Origin: Promicromonospora soli
GTDB lineage: Bacteria > Actinomycetota > Actinomycetes > Actinomycetales > Cellulomonadaceae
DNA: 64,000 nt
Reading direction: 5' to 3'
Assembly (NCBI RefSeq): GCF_014653785.1
Contig: NZ_BNAS01000002.1
Location: 408,807 to 472,806, forward strand
Position numbers and translations under genes: made by a program. Shown in pieces: positions 1 to 10,448 of the stretch. The first letter of the stretch is position 1; every line of letters begins with the position of its first letter. The notes beneath the pieces were generated by a model that was not told where the DNA came from, searched no databases, and was given only the letters and a program-made list of their open reading frames with translations.

Positions 1-16
1 CTGGTCAGCACCTCCG

Positions 17-49
17 CCCCAGTTCTATCTCGCCACAGTTCTACTTCGG
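17..49. repeat. Partial family A hairpin repeat (GTTCTAYYTCG units)
   Basis: Two 16-bp units of the GTTCTATCTCGCC/GTTCTACTTCGG type lie just beyond the stop of the aldolase gene. The 33 bases differ from 40311-40343 at only two positions. Only one arm is inside the window; the opposite arm would lie upstream of base 1. It is probably the 3' half of an intergenic hairpin like those at 40221-40343 and 44841-44900. Confidence 0.7.
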
Positions 50-59
50 CACAGCAGGG

Positions 60-1079
<1,020 letters not shown>

Positions 1080-1186
1080 CTGCAGAACTCCAAACGACTG
1101 GTGAGATGGGCGGTCGCACGAGTCGTGTCCAAGGCCGCCCGGGGATGCACCTTCGATCTTGCCACGATCCACAGGCAGCCGTGTGC

Positions 1187-1209
1187 GGCCGTTCGCCAAT
1201 CGAACGGCC
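1187..1209. terminator. Small hairpin in the fbaA upstream region
   Basis: A perfect 9-bp stem (GGCCGTTCG / CGAACGGCC) with a 5-base loop lies in the 200-bp gap between the MFS gene stop and the aldolase start, both on the minus strand. It could end MFS transcription, but no clear T-run follows on the minus strand. The rest of the gap should hold the aldolase promoter, which I cannot place. Confidence 0.35.
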
Positions 1210-1280
1210 AAAACACTGTGGTTTTCGCATGTCCGACGATGTCACCCGGCCTCGGGCGGCCTCGCCGGTCCCCCACGGGG

Positions 1281-2519
1281 TCACGCCAGGTGATGGTCCT
1301 CGGGGTTCCGGTCGCGGATCGGGGTGAAAACGGCGACGCCGACCACGGCCACGTATACGACCGCCACGGCGAGCAGCGGCCCGGACGCGCCGAAGCGGTC
1401 GGCCGCGGCGGTGAGCACGGCTGCGCCGAGGGGAGCCAGGCTGTAGTGGATGGTCCAGAACGCGGCGGTGACGCGTCCGAGCAGCGCATCGGGCGTGACC
1501 AGCTGCCGCAGCGACATCGAGCACACCGCCGCCAGCATCAGCCCGAACCAGAACGCGAAGACCGCGGCACCGATGACCAGCACGTCGCGGCTCAGCGCCA
1601 GCACCGCGGCAGCCCCTCCGCACAGGGTCATGGCTCCTAGCCAGCAGGCGCCGAACCCCAGCTTCCTGCGCAGCCGGGCGGACAGGATCGCCGCCACGCA
1701 GGTGCCCGCCCCGGCGGCAGCCATCACGTAGCCGACGACGTTCTCGCTCTGCCCCAGACCGTGACGCACCTGGTAGATGAGCACGTCGGTCAGGCCGAAC
1801 GTGACGAAGGTGGTGATCGTCAGGAACACGGTGAGCACCCGGAGCGCCGGGTGCCGCCACAGGAACCGCGCGCCCGTGACGAAGCCCGTCCGGAGGTCGC
1901 GCCCGAGGCCCGACCTGCCCGCCGACGCCGCGTCGGGGGCCACCCGCGGCAGGCGGACGGCGAGGAGCCCGAGCGCCGAGATGCCGAACGTCGCCGCGTC
2001 GATGGCGATTGCAGCGGTGACCCCGAACGACGCCGCGACGAGCCCGGCGAGCGCCGGCCCGCCGATGCTGGCCAGCGAGGCCGTGGCCTGGAGCTTGCTG
2101 TTGGCCTCGGCCACCCGCTCCCGGCCGACGATGTTCGGCACGGCCGTGATGTAGGTGATCTGGAACAGCTGGCCGAACACGGACGCCACGCCCGCGACGA
2201 CGAAGAGCAGCCATACCTGCGGCTCGATCGCCCAGCAGACCGGCACCGCCGCGAAGAGCAGCAGCCGCGCCACGTCGCAGGCGATCAGGAGCCGACGCCG
2301 GTCGAACCGGTCGACGATCGCCCCGCCGACCAGCCCCATCGAGAGCGATCCGGCCGCCATGACGCTGGTCAGCAGGCCCATCTGCACCAGCGACCCCGTG
2401 GCCTCCAGCATGAGCAGCGGGAACGCGATCACCGAGAACGAGTCGCCCAGCACCGAGAACGTCTGGGTGCCCCAGAAGAACACGAAGTTCCGGTCTCGCC
2501 CCAGGGGTCGAGGATTCAC
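1281..2519 (-). CDS. MFS transporter
   Basis: This 412-aa inner-membrane protein has about 12 predicted hydrophobic segments and the MFS loop motif GGAIVDRFDRRR between segments 2 and 3 (about residue 65). It looks like the MFS_3/EntS-like drug or siderophore exporter branch: an N-terminal RNFVFFWGTQTFSVLGD start and a helix-rich core with no large soluble domain. The substrate cannot be read from sequence. It starts with ATG (MNPRPLGRD). The neighbours (aldolase, RNA methylase) give no hint of function, so it is probably a stand-alone gene. Confidence 0.85.
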   Translation of the reverse strand: MNPRPLGRDRNFVFFWGTQTFSVLGDSFSVIAFPLLMLEATGSLVQMGLLTSVMAAGSLSMGLVGGAIVDRFDRRRLLIACDVARLLLFAAVPVCWAIEPQVWLLFVVAGVASVFGQLFQITYITAVPNIVGRERVAEANSKLQATASLASIGGPALAGLVAASFGVTAAIAIDAATFGISALGLLAVRLPRVAPDAASAGRSGLGRDLRTGFVTGARFLWRHPALRVLTVFLTITTFVTFGLTDVLIYQVRHGLGQSENVVGYVMAAAGAGTCVAAILSARLRRKLGFGACWLGAMTLCGGAAAVLALSRDVLVIGAAVFAFWFGLMLAAVCSMSLRQLVTPDALLGRVTAAFWTIHYSLAPLGAAVLTAAADRFGASGPLLAVAVVYVAVVGVAVFTPIRDRNPEDHHLA

Positions 2520-2592
2520 CCGACGATCTTGTCGGAGCGACCGACCGGAAGCAACGGCTCACCGACGGAACGCTGCCTGCTCGGCTCAGAGG

Positions 2593-3249
2593 CTAGGCAG
2601 GCCCGCTGCCGTGCTGCTCGATCCAGCTGTGCATGGCGATGGCAGCCGCCGCGCCCGCGTTGATCGACCGGGTCGATCCGTACTGCGTGATGTGCAGGAC
2701 GACGTCGCACGCGGCCTGGGCCTCCGCCGTCAGGCCGGTCGACTCCTGGCCGAACAGCAGTACGCACTCCCGGGGGAGTGCGTACCCCTCGATCGGCACG
2801 GAGCCGGGCACGTTGTCGATCCCGATGATCGGGAGCGATCCCGCCGACGCCGCCCACTCGGCCAGCGTCACGGCGTCCGGGTGGTGCGTCACGTGCAGGT
2901 ACCGGTCGGTGACCATCGCGCCGCGGCGGTTCCACCGGCGTCGGCCCACGATGTGCACGCCCGCCGCGTTGAACGCGTTGGCGGTGCGGACCACGGAGCC
3001 GATGTTGAGGTCGTGCGCCCAGTTCTCGATCGCCACGTGGAACGGGTGCCGCCGTGTGTCCAGGTCGGCGACTATCGCCTCCACGGACCAGTACCGGTAC
3101 TGGTCCGCGACGTTCCGGCGGTCGCCGTCGGCCAGGAGCTCCGGGTCGTAGCGGGGGTCGTCAGGCAACGGGCCGTCCCAAGGGCCGACGCCGACCTGGT
3201 GCTCGGCCTCGGGCTCGGACCGGGCAGACGTACTGGTCATGCCCGTCAT
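2593..3249 (-). CDS. SpoU/TrmH-family RNA 2'-O-methyltransferase
   Basis: This protein of about 218 aa transfers a methyl group from S-adenosylmethionine to a ribose 2'-OH of tRNA or rRNA. SPOUT-fold motifs are in order: motif 1 ENWAHDLNIGSVVRTANAF (about residue 70), motif 2 CVLLFGQESTGLT (about 160), and motif 3 QYGSTRSINAGAAAAIAM near the C-terminus. The asparagine and arginine of motif 1 are present. Two in-frame ATGs (3249, 3240) are possible. I chose 3249 because GGGG precedes it, though the spacing is short. It diverges from the DedA gene, with 22 bp between starts. The exact RNA target is not deducible. Confidence 0.88.
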   Translation of the reverse strand: MTGMTSTSARSEPEAEHQVGVGPWDGPLPDDPRYDPELLADGDRRNVADQYRYWSVEAIVADLDTRRHPFHVAIENWAHDLNIGSVVRTANAFNAAGVHIVGRRRWNRRGAMVTDRYLHVTHHPDAVTLAEWAASAGSLPIIGIDNVPGSVPIEGYALPRECVLLFGQESTGLTAEAQAACDVVLHITQYGSTRSINAGAAAAIAMHSWIEQHGSGPA

Positions 3250-3271
3250 TGTGCCCCGGTAGGCTCGGCCC

Positions 3272-4042
3272 ATGCTGACGACCGCGCTCCCGGAAGTCTT
3301 GTCCGGACTGGCCGCCGCCCCCCTCCACGCAGCTCCGGTGCCGCAGCTGCTGGGCATCGACTGGATGGATCCGAACTACCTCATCGAGCGGTTCGGGGAC
3401 GCGGCGCTGGTGGGTATCGCGCTGGTCATCTTCGTCGAGACCGGCCTGCTGTTCCCGATCCTGCCCGGCGACTCGCTGCTGTTCACGGCCGGCGCGCTCG
3501 TGGCCCAGGGGACGCTGCAGATCAACGTCGGCGTGCTGTGCGTCATGCTGTTCGCCGCCGCGTTCCTTGGCGACCAGACCGGCTACCTGATCGGCCGCAA
3601 GGCCGGCCCCAAGATCTTCGACAAGCCGGACTCGAAGCTCTTCAAGCGGTCCTACATCGACCAGACCAACGCCTACTTCGACAAGTACGGCGGCCGCACG
3701 ATCATCGTCGCGCGGTTCGTGCCGATCGTGCGCACCTACGCCCCGGTCGCGGCCGGCGTCGGCAAGATGGCGTACCGGCACTTCGCGACGTACAACGCGA
3801 TCGGCGCGCTGCTCTGGGCCGTCGGCGTGACGCTGCTGGGCTACGTGCTCGGCAACTTCACGTTCGTCAAGGAGAACATCGAGGCGCTGCTCATCCTCAT
3901 CGTGCTCATCTCGGTGATCCCGATGGTCGTCGAGATCTGGCGGGCGAGGCGCGGGGAGAAGGCGGCGCCGGTCGAGCCCGGCGCGACAGGACCGGCCGAC
4001 GACGAGGCCCCGGTCGGCCCGCCGCGCCACTCGCGGCGCTGA
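3272..4042 (+). CDS. DedA family membrane protein
   Basis: This 256-aa integral membrane protein has the DedA/SNARE-associated (PF09335-type) signature: an acidic ETGLLFPILPGDSLLF re-entrant segment (about residue 53) and the conserved arginines of RFVPIVRTYAPVAAGVGKM (about residue 150). DedA proteins are linked to lipid scrambling or flipping and envelope homeostasis. Which lipid is handled here is not known. The C-terminal 25 residues are charged and cytoplasmic-looking. It is followed 48 bp later by a HAD phosphatase on the same strand, possibly co-transcribed. Confidence 0.92.
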   Translation: MLTTALPEVLSGLAAAPLHAAPVPQLLGIDWMDPNYLIERFGDAALVGIALVIFVETGLLFPILPGDSLLFTAGALVAQGTLQINVGVLCVMLFAAAFLGDQTGYLIGRKAGPKIFDKPDSKLFKRSYIDQTNAYFDKYGGRTIIVARFVPIVRTYAPVAAGVGKMAYRHFATYNAIGALLWAVGVTLLGYVLGNFTFVKENIEALLILIVLISVIPMVVEIWRARRGEKAAPVEPGATGPADDEAPVGPPRHSRR

Positions 4043-4090
4043 GCTGGACGGCCGACGCCGGGGCGCACCGCGGCCACTAGGCTGGCGCCC

Positions 4091-4867
4091 ATGATCGAGC
4101 GGACCACCGAAGCCTGGCTCACGGACATGGACGGCGTGCTGGTGCACGAGGGCACCGCCCTCCCCGGCGGCCCCGAGTTCATCAAGGCGTTGCGGGAGAA
4201 GGAGCTGCCCTTCCTCGTCCTGACGAACAACTCGATATTCACGCCGCGCGACCTGCGCGCTCGCCTCGCGTACAGCGGGATCGACGTGCCGGAGGAGAAC
4301 CTCTGGACCTCGGCCCTGGCCACCGCCCAGTTCGTGGCGGACCAGATCCCGAACGGCAGCGCGTACGCGATCGGCGAGGCGGGTCTGACGACGGCGCTGC
4401 ACCAGGCGGGCTACACGCTCACCGAGTCGGATCCGGACTACGTGGTGCTCGGCGAGACCCGCACGTACTCGTTCGAGGCGATCACCAAGGCCATCCGGCT
4501 GATCGTGGGCGGCGCCCGGTTCATCTGCACGAACCCGGACGTCACCGGCCCGTCGCAGGAGGGTCTGCTGCCCGCCGCGGGGTCCGTTGCCGCGATGATC
4601 GCGGCGGCGACCGGCCGGCAGCCCTACTACGTGGGCAAGCCCAACCCGGTGCTGTTCCGGTCCGCGCTCAACCTGATAGGGGCGCACTCGGAGTCGACGA
4701 CGATGGTCGGCGACCGCATGGACACGGACATCCTGGGCGGCATGGAGGCCGGCCTGGAGACGTTCCTGGTGCTCACGGGGTCGACGTCGGCCGACGAGGT
4801 CGAGAAGTACCCGTTCCGGCCCAGCCACGTGGTGAACTCGATAGCGGACATCGTCGACCTGGTCTGA
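4091..4867 (+). CDS. HAD-IIA family phosphatase (NagD-like)
   Basis: This 258-aa cytosolic phosphatase has the HAD motifs: DMDGVLV (motif I, first Asp nucleophile, about residue 13), VLTNNS (motif II), GKPNPVLF lysine (motif III) and GDRMDTDILGGMEAGL (motif IV). The C2 cap placed between motifs II and III (residues about 80-180) is the NagD/IIA arrangement. Substrates of this group include nucleotide monophosphates and 4-nitrophenyl phosphate, but the physiological substrate is unknown. Start ATG at 4091. It converges on the 240-aa membrane-anchored protein at 4933, leaving a 65-bp gap with weak dyad symmetry. Confidence 0.9.
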   Translation: MIERTTEAWLTDMDGVLVHEGTALPGGPEFIKALREKELPFLVLTNNSIFTPRDLRARLAYSGIDVPEENLWTSALATAQFVADQIPNGSAYAIGEAGLTTALHQAGYTLTESDPDYVVLGETRTYSFEAITKAIRLIVGGARFICTNPDVTGPSQEGLLPAAGSVAAMIAAATGRQPYYVGKPNPVLFRSALNLIGAHSESTTMVGDRMDTDILGGMEAGLETFLVLTGSTSADEVEKYPFRPSHVVNSIADIVDLV

Positions 4868-4932
4868 GCTGGACCGGCGCCCAGCGGCACCAGCCCGGGA
4901 CCGAGACCCGACCGAGCCTGGGCACGGTCGGC

Positions 4933-5655
4933 TCAGGTCAGGCCCGGGATCCCGAAGCCGTCGATCCTGCCGCCCGTCTCGAACCGCGGGCCGCCCTTCT
5001 CCAGCGGCAGCACGATCCGCGCGACGTCGGCTATGCGCTTGGCCCGCTCGGTCAGGGTCGTCACGTCCGTGCGGCCCGGGCGCCACAGCAGCACCGACGG
5101 CCCCTCGATCCGGAGCCGGGAGCCGTGGAAGTCGGGGAGCATCACGATGTTCGCGAGGCGGGCGTCGAGGGCGCGTCGCGCGAACACCTCGTCGGAGGTC
5201 CGCACGAGCCACTGCCCGTCGAACGCGGGGTTGTCGATCTGGACGTCCTGCGCGCCGAAGAGCTTCTGCCACTTCTCGCGGAGGCCCTCGGGCGACAGGT
5301 CGACCACGGGCTCGCCCGGCAGCGCGTCGAGCGCCACCACGTGCGCCGAGCGGCGCAGGCCGGGACGGCGCGCGTTGGGGGAGCCCGAGCGCCAGGTGTA
5401 GGTGAACGAGACGATGTCGTAGCCGTCGACGCTCCCGCGCAGGACGTCGCGAGCCTCGTGGTCCAGGCCGACGCCGAAGGGCCGGCCGCTCCACCGCTGG
5501 GCGAGCGTCGAGTCGTTTCCGACGTACTCCCAGCCGTTGGCCTCAGCCCACTGGGCGGCGTCCTGCGAACGCCCGCGCTTCATCACCCGCGCTGCGGCAA
5601 TTGTGAAGGTCACCACTCCGGCGACGAGCAGGACTAAAGCGACAAATGTCCCCAT
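4933..5655 (-). CDS. Hypothetical membrane-anchored protein
   Basis: This 240-aa protein has one N-terminal transmembrane segment (MGTFVALVLLVAGVVTFTIA), then a soluble domain starting at QDAAQWAEANGWEYVG. The WEYVGND and FTYTWRSG stretches resemble uncharacterised actinobacterial DUF3137-like or photosystem-assembly-like proteins, but I do not recognise a specific family. I preferred the ATG at 5655 to an upstream GTG at 5694 because the extra residues would precede the membrane anchor without adding a recognisable feature. Function unknown. Confidence 0.7.
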   Translation of the reverse strand: MGTFVALVLLVAGVVTFTIAAARVMKRGRSQDAAQWAEANGWEYVGNDSTLAQRWSGRPFGVGLDHEARDVLRGSVDGYDIVSFTYTWRSGSPNARRPGLRRSAHVVALDALPGEPVVDLSPEGLREKWQKLFGAQDVQIDNPAFDGQWLVRTSDEVFARRALDARLANIVMLPDFHGSRLRIEGPSVLLWRPGRTDVTTLTERAKRIADVARIVLPLEKGGPRFETGGRIDGFGIPGLT

Positions 5656-5736
5656 GAACCTAAAGATACCGTAGCGGTGGGCAAAAGTCTCCACAGGGAG
5701 TGATATCGAGATAGCCCAAGTACGGTATTGACAGGT

Positions 5737-6312
5737 TCAGGCGAGGCCGAGGTCCTGCAGGCCGAACAGGTAGTGGTACGGCACCCCGAGCGCCTCGATC
5801 TTCTCGCCCGCGCCGGTGGCCCGGTCGACGATGGTGGCCACACCCAGCACCTCGGCGCCGGCGGCCCGGGCCGCCTCGATCGCCGCGATCGGCGAGCCGC
5901 CCGTGGTGGTGGTGTCCTCGACGACGACCACGTTGCGGCCCGCGATGTCCGGCCCCTCGATCTGGCGCTGCATGCCGTGCGCCTTCGCCGCCTTGCGCAC
6001 CACGAACGCGTCCAGGTCCTGGCCGCGCGAGGCCGCGGCGTGCAGCAGCGCGGCCGCAATCGGGTCGGCGCCAAGGGTGAGCCCACCGACGGCGTCGATC
6101 TCGGCGGTGCCGAGCCCGACCTCCTCCAGGTGGTCCAGGAGCACGTGCCCCACGAGCGGGGCCGCCCGGTGGTGCAGCGTGATGCGGCGCAGGTCGACGT
6201 AGTAGTCGGCCTCCTTGCCGGAGGACAGGGTCACCTTGCCGTGCACCACGGCGAGCTCCTTGATGAGCTCGGCCAGCTGCTCGCGCGGGGTCGGGGAGAA
6301 GTCAGCGTTCAC
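5737..6312 (-). CDS. pyrE: Orotate phosphoribosyltransferase
   Basis: This 191-aa enzyme joins orotate to PRPP to give orotidine 5'-monophosphate, the fifth step of pyrimidine synthesis. The type I PRPP-binding motif VVVVEDTTTTGGS sits at about residue 120, preceded by the substrate loop DYYVDLRRITLHHRAAP (about residue 35) and KAHGMQRQIEGP. Length is right for the actinobacterial short PyrE. It lies apart from other pyr genes, between a hypothetical gene on the same strand and the divergent corA. Confidence 0.95.
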   Translation of the reverse strand: MNADFSPTPREQLAELIKELAVVHGKVTLSSGKEADYYVDLRRITLHHRAAPLVGHVLLDHLEEVGLGTAEIDAVGGLTLGADPIAAALLHAAASRGQDLDAFVVRKAAKAHGMQRQIEGPDIAGRNVVVVEDTTTTGGSPIAAIEAARAAGAEVLGVATIVDRATGAGEKIEALGVPYHYLFGLQDLGLA

Positions 6313-6392
6313 GGTGCAAGGGTACGTGGCGCGCCGTCGTGGAATTCCGGACGCCGTCCCGGGTTGCCCCCCACCTCTGGGAGGGTTGTGCT

Positions 6393-7460
6393 GTGAGCAT
6401 CATGGACAACGCGGTGTACGTGGACGGCAAGCGCACGGCGAATCCCGCCAGCCTCGAGGAGACCTGCGAGATCACTCGCGAGCGCCACGGCATCGCCTGG
6501 GTGGACCTGTCCTGGCCGACGCCCGCCGAGATCGAGGCAGTCGCCGAGGAGTTCTCCCTGCACCCGCTCGCCGTCGAGGACGCCATCCACGCGCACCAGC
6601 GGCCCAAGATCGAGCACTACGACGACGTGCTGTTCGTGGTGCTGCACCCGGCACGGAGCGTCGATGAGGACGGCGACGGGCACATCGACCGCGTCGAGTT
6701 CGGTGAGGTGCACGCGTGGGTGGGCCCGGACTTCGTGGTGACGATCCGACGGTCCGTCACGCCCGACCTGGCGGCGATGCGTGCCGGGCTGGAGCAAGAC
6801 CCCGACCTGCTGCGCCTCGGGCCGATAGCGATCCTCGCGGCGCTTCTGGACCAGGTGGTCGACACCTACCGGCCGGTGGTCACGCGGCTGCGCCGCGACA
6901 TCGACCAGGTCGAGGACCAGCTCTTCTCCCGCGACCCGGAGGTGTCCTTCCGGATCTACGAGGCGACGCGTGAGGTGATCGGGCTGCAGCGAGCCACCAG
7001 CCCGCTGGTCGACATCCTGCGGGAGCTGCTCGACGGCGAGAGCGAGACCGGCGAGAGCGAGACCGGCTCCGACGTCGCGCAGGACCACCGCTACGTGGAG
7101 CTCCATCGCAACCTGCGCAACGTTCTCGACCACGCCATCAAGCACGCGGAGACCTCGGACACGTTCCGGTCACTGCTGACAAACACCCTGAACGTGCACT
7201 CGACCCTCGTGACGCAGGAGCAGAACGAGGAGTCGCGCCGCCTGACGGAGATCAGCATGAACCAGGACGAGCAGGTGAAGAAGATCTCCGCCTGGGCGGC
7301 CATCCTCTTCGCGCCGTCGCTGATCGGCACCATCTACGGCATGAACTTCGAGCACATGCCCGAGCTGACCTGGACGTTCGGATACCCGCTGGCGCTCGCC
7401 ACGATGGTCGGCCTCGGCGGGATCTTCTACTGGATCTTCAAGCGGGTCGGCTGGCTCTGA
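6393..7460 (+). CDS. corA: CorA family magnesium/cobalt transport protein
   Basis: This 355-aa protein is a pentameric Mg2+ channel. A large N-terminal cytosolic domain is followed by a long helix and two C-terminal membrane segments. The first of these ends in the diagnostic YGMNFEHMPEL (GMN selectivity motif, about residue 320), and the protein ends on GYPLALATMVGLGGIFYWIFKR. I chose the GTG at 6393 because GGGAGG lies 8 bases upstream; an ATG three codons later is possible. A short duplicated peptide (SETGESETG, near 7040) sits in the cytosolic helix. Confidence 0.94.
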   Translation: MSIMDNAVYVDGKRTANPASLEETCEITRERHGIAWVDLSWPTPAEIEAVAEEFSLHPLAVEDAIHAHQRPKIEHYDDVLFVVLHPARSVDEDGDGHIDRVEFGEVHAWVGPDFVVTIRRSVTPDLAAMRAGLEQDPDLLRLGPIAILAALLDQVVDTYRPVVTRLRRDIDQVEDQLFSRDPEVSFRIYEATREVIGLQRATSPLVDILRELLDGESETGESETGSDVAQDHRYVELHRNLRNVLDHAIKHAETSDTFRSLLTNTLNVHSTLVTQEQNEESRRLTEISMNQDEQVKKISAWAAILFAPSLIGTIYGMNFEHMPELTWTFGYPLALATMVGLGGIFYWIFKRVGWL

Positions 7461-7497
7461 CGGCTGCCCGCCGCGCCGCCCGGCCAGGCCCGGCCCG

Positions 7498-8274
7498 TCA
7501 GCGGTACTTGCCGACGGCGCGGACCGCCCAGCGCGGCGCGGCCCGCAGGAGGGCGGCGGCCAACTTGTAGCGCACCGACGGCGTGGACAGGACGACGCCG
7601 CGGCGCACGTCCGCGAGCGCCACCCTGACCACGTCCTCGGCGTCGAGCCAGCCCCAGTCCGGGATGGACGACTCGGGGATGCCTGCCCGGGCGTGGAACT
7701 CGGTGTGCGTGAACCCGGGGGACAGCAGCGTCGCGGTCACGCCGGTGCCCTTGAGCTCGACGGCCAGGGACTCGGTAAAGGTCCGCACGTACGCCTTGGC
7801 GGCGGCGTACGTGCCGCCGGCCGTGAGGGCCGCGATCGAGCCGACGTTGCAGATCGCGCCGCGGTCCCGTTCGAGCATCTGCCCGACGGCGGCGTGCGTC
7901 AGCTCCACGACCGCCGTCACCATGACGTCGATCCCGCGGCGCTCTGTGGTGATCCGGCCCTTCGCGAAGCTCGCGCCCGTGGCGAAGCCTGCGTTGTTGA
8001 CGAGGAGTCCCACGGGCTGCAGGTCGCCGTCCTCGGGCCGGCCGCCGACGACGGCGAGGCGCTGCGCGACCCGCGCGACGTCGTCGGGCACCGAGAGGTC
8101 CGCCGGGAGCACCTCGACCGCCACCCCAGTGGCGGAGCGGAGCTCCTCGGCGACCTCGTCCAACCGTTCCTCGGTGCGCGCCACCAGGACCAGATCATGG
8201 TTGGACGCGGCGAGCTGACGCGCGAACTCCAGACCCAGACCGGCGGACGCGCCGGTGATCAGTGCGGTTCCCAT
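7498..8274 (-). CDS. Short-chain dehydrogenase/reductase
   Basis: This 258-aa NAD(P)-dependent oxidoreductase of the classical SDR fold has TGASAGLGLEFA cofactor binding at the N-terminus, the ADLS adenine-contact motif (about residue 62), LLVNNAGFATG (about residue 92), and the catalytic Ser...YAAAK (about residues 145-165). The C-terminal region DVVRVALADVRRGVVLSTPS is typical of the DltE/YqjQ-like group with unknown substrates. It lies 43 bp downstream of tctA on the same strand but has no obvious link to tricarboxylate uptake. Confidence 0.9.
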   Translation of the reverse strand: MGTALITGASAGLGLEFARQLAASNHDLVLVARTEERLDEVAEELRSATGVAVEVLPADLSVPDDVARVAQRLAVVGGRPEDGDLQPVGLLVNNAGFATGASFAKGRITTERRGIDVMVTAVVELTHAAVGQMLERDRGAICNVGSIAALTAGGTYAAAKAYVRTFTESLAVELKGTGVTATLLSPGFTHTEFHARAGIPESSIPDWGWLDAEDVVRVALADVRRGVVLSTPSVRYKLAAALLRAAPRWAVRAVGKYR

Positions 8275-8317
8275 GGCCGCACCCTATCGGCGCGCCCCCG
8301 CTGTCTCCGGGCCGCTG

Positions 8318-9856
8318 TCACCTGTCGTCGCCGACGCTCGCCGTCGCCGTCGCCGTCACACCCGTCGCCTGCTCCCGGCGGCGCAGCCAGATGCCCGCCA
8401 CCACCAGCACAACGATCGCCGCGTACGCCGTGGCGGCGAACGGGCTGGTCACCAGGTAGGTCAGATCGCCCTGGCTGATCGCGAGAGAACGGCGCAGCCG
8501 GTCCTCCGCCATCGGGCCGAGGATCATGCCGATCACCATGGGCGCCACCGGGTAGCCGTACCGCCGCATGAAGAAGCCGATCAGCCCCACAACCAGGAGG
8601 AGCAGCACGTCCACCGGCGAGAAGTTCAGCGCGTACGAGCCGAGCGCGCCGAACATCAGGATCCCGGCGTACAGGTAGTGCCGCGGGATGCTCAGCACCC
8701 GCACCCACATGCCCACGAGCGGCAGATTGAGCACGAGCAGCATGAGGTTGCCGATGTACAGGCTCGCCACCAGCGCCCATACCAGCGCGGACTCGTTCCG
8801 CAGCAGCATCGGCCCCGGCTGGATGCCGTACGACTGGAACGCGACCACCATGATGGCCGCCGTCGCCGTCGTGGGCAGGCCGAGCGTCAGCAGGGGCACC
8901 AGGACCCCCGCCGCCGCGGCGTTGTTCGCCGCCTCCGGGCCTGCCACGCCCTCGATGGCGCCCTTGCCGAACTCCTTGCGGCGCGACCCGGAGAGCCGGC
9001 GCTCGGCGGCGTAGGAGAGGAACGTCGCGACGTCCGCCCCGCCCGCCGGGATGGTGCCCACGGGGAACCCGATCGCCGTTCCGCGCAGCCACGGCTTCCA
9101 GGAGCGGCGCCAGTCGTCGCGCTTCATCCAGGAGCGCCAGCCCTTCTCGACCGGAATCACCTCGATGGGCCCGTGCCGCATCCGCGACCCCACGTACAGA
9201 GCCTCGCCGACGGCGAACAGCCCGACGGCGACCACTACGACGTCAATTCCGTCTGCCAGGTTCGGCACGCCGAACGTGAAGCGCTGCTGGCCCGTGAGGG
9301 TATCCGTGCCGACCAGGCCGAGGAACAGCCCGAGCGACAGCGACGCGAGCCCGCGCGGGACCGAGGACCCCAGCAGGGCGCCCACGGTGATGAAGGCGAC
9401 CACCATCAGGGCGAAGTAGTCGGGCTCACCGAGCTGGACGGCCCATCTCGCGACGACGGGCGCCACGAACGTGAGCGCGACCGTTGCGATGCTTCCCGCG
9501 ACGAACGATCCGATGGCCGCCGTCGCCAGCGCGGCCGCGCCCCGCCCCGCACGGGCCATGCGGTTGCCTTCGAGCGCCGTCACGATGGACGCCGACTCGC
9601 CCGGTGTGTTGAGCAGGATCGACGTCGTCGACCCGCCGTACATGCCGCCGTAGTAGATGCCGGCGAAAACGATGATCGCCGCCGTCGGCTCCAGTGTGTA
9701 GGTGAGCGGCAGTAGCAGGGCGATGGTCATGGCCGGGCCGATGCCCGGCAGCACGCCGACCGCCGTCCCGATGAACACGCCGAACAGCGCGTACAACAGG
9801 TACATGGGGTGCAGCACGGTGGCGAACCCCTCGAGCAGTGCGGAGAAGTTATCCAT
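8318..9856 (-). CDS. tctA: Tripartite tricarboxylate transporter large permease TctA
   Basis: This 512-aa membrane protein with 11-12 predicted helices is the large subunit of a Tct secondary carrier. Family hallmarks include [24 protein letters not shown] (about residues 28-51), [25 protein letters not shown] (about residue 66) and the repeat [21 protein letters not shown] (about residue 263). The two glycine-rich loops form the substrate site in the family. It is the last gene of tctC-tctB-tctA, overlapping tctB by 8 bp, so translation is probably coupled. Likely substrates are citrate or related tricarboxylates. The adjacent CitA/CitB-type sensor pair fits. Confidence 0.95.
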   Translation of the reverse strand: MDNFSALLEGFATVLHPMYLLYALFGVFIGTAVGVLPGIGPAMTIALLLPLTYTLEPTAAIIVFAGIYYGGMYGGSTTSILLNTPGESASIVTALEGNRMARAGRGAAALATAAIGSFVAGSIATVALTFVAPVVARWAVQLGEPDYFALMVVAFITVGALLGSSVPRGLASLSLGLFLGLVGTDTLTGQQRFTFGVPNLADGIDVVVVAVGLFAVGEALYVGSRMRHGPIEVIPVEKGWRSWMKRDDWRRSWKPWLRGTAIGFPVGTIPAGGADVATFLSYAAERRLSGSRRKEFGKGAIEGVAGPEAANNAAAAGVLVPLLTLGLPTTATAAIMVVAFQSYGIQPGPMLLRNESALVWALVASLYIGNLMLLVLNLPLVGMWVRVLSIPRHYLYAGILMFGALGSYALNFSPVDVLLLLVVGLIGFFMRRYGYPVAPMVIGMILGPMAEDRLRRSLAISQGDLTYLVTSPFAATAYAAIVVLVVAGIWLRRREQATGVTATATASVGDDR

Positions 9857-10448
9857 GGAGGAACGGCACCCCTTCCAGGAGCGGGCCCGGTGGGAGCGAC
9901 AGCTTGAGCAGCCCGCCGAAGATCACTTGGATGGTCAGGCCCAGCGCGAGCCCGACCAGGGCGGCCCGCCACCACGGACGGGCCCCCAGGACGACCGCGG
10001 CGCCCGCGAACAGGATCGCGGCGGCGAACGGCCAGCCGATGACGTTGATCGTGAACACGTGCACCACGAGGGTGCCCGCGAGCAACGCGACGGTCCGCCA
10101 GTCGGTCCGGACGGTGGGGTCGACGTCCTCCCCACCCTCCTCCTCCCCGGCCCGGCCGCTCAGGACCAGGACGACCAGCGCCACCCCGGCCGCGACGAGC
10201 ATGCCGCCCACCAGGTAGGGAAAGGCGCGCGGGCCGAGAGTGTTGGTCGAGCCCGGAACGGTGATGCTCCCGGCGGCCAGCAGTACGTAGGCGCCGAGGG
10301 CCGTCGTCGCCACGGCCAGCACGAGCTCGCCCCACCGACGGCGCGGCGGCTCGACGTGCGCAGGGATCGGGGGCGGCGGGGGGCCTGCGTCCGCCGTCGG
10401 CTCGCCCGGTTGAGTGGGCGCCACGGGCGCCGCGCCGTCGGTGCTCAC
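9849..10448 (-). CDS. tctB: Tripartite tricarboxylate transporter small permease TctB
   Basis: This 199-aa small membrane subunit has a proline-rich N-terminal tail of about 45 residues, then four hydrophobic segments, with the family motif [17 protein letters not shown] at about residue 80. It pairs with TctA to form the Tct transmembrane unit. Its start overlaps the tctC stop by 4 bp (ATGA type) and its end overlaps tctA, so the three genes form one operon. Confidence 0.9.
   Translation of the reverse strand: MSTDGAAPVAPTQPGEPTADAGPPPPPIPAHVEPPRRRWGELVLAVATTALGAYVLLAAGSITVPGSTNTLGPRAFPYLVGGMLVAAGVALVVLVLSGRAGEEEGGEDVDPTVRTDWRTVALLAGTLVVHVFTINVIGWPFAAAILFAGAAVVLGARPWWRAALVGLALGLTIQVIFGGLLKLSLPPGPLLEGVPFLHG

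Noticed and set aside
4868-4932. Possible terminator between the HAD phosphatase and the 4933 gene
   Set aside because: GC-rich with weak, interrupted complementarity and no convincing stem.
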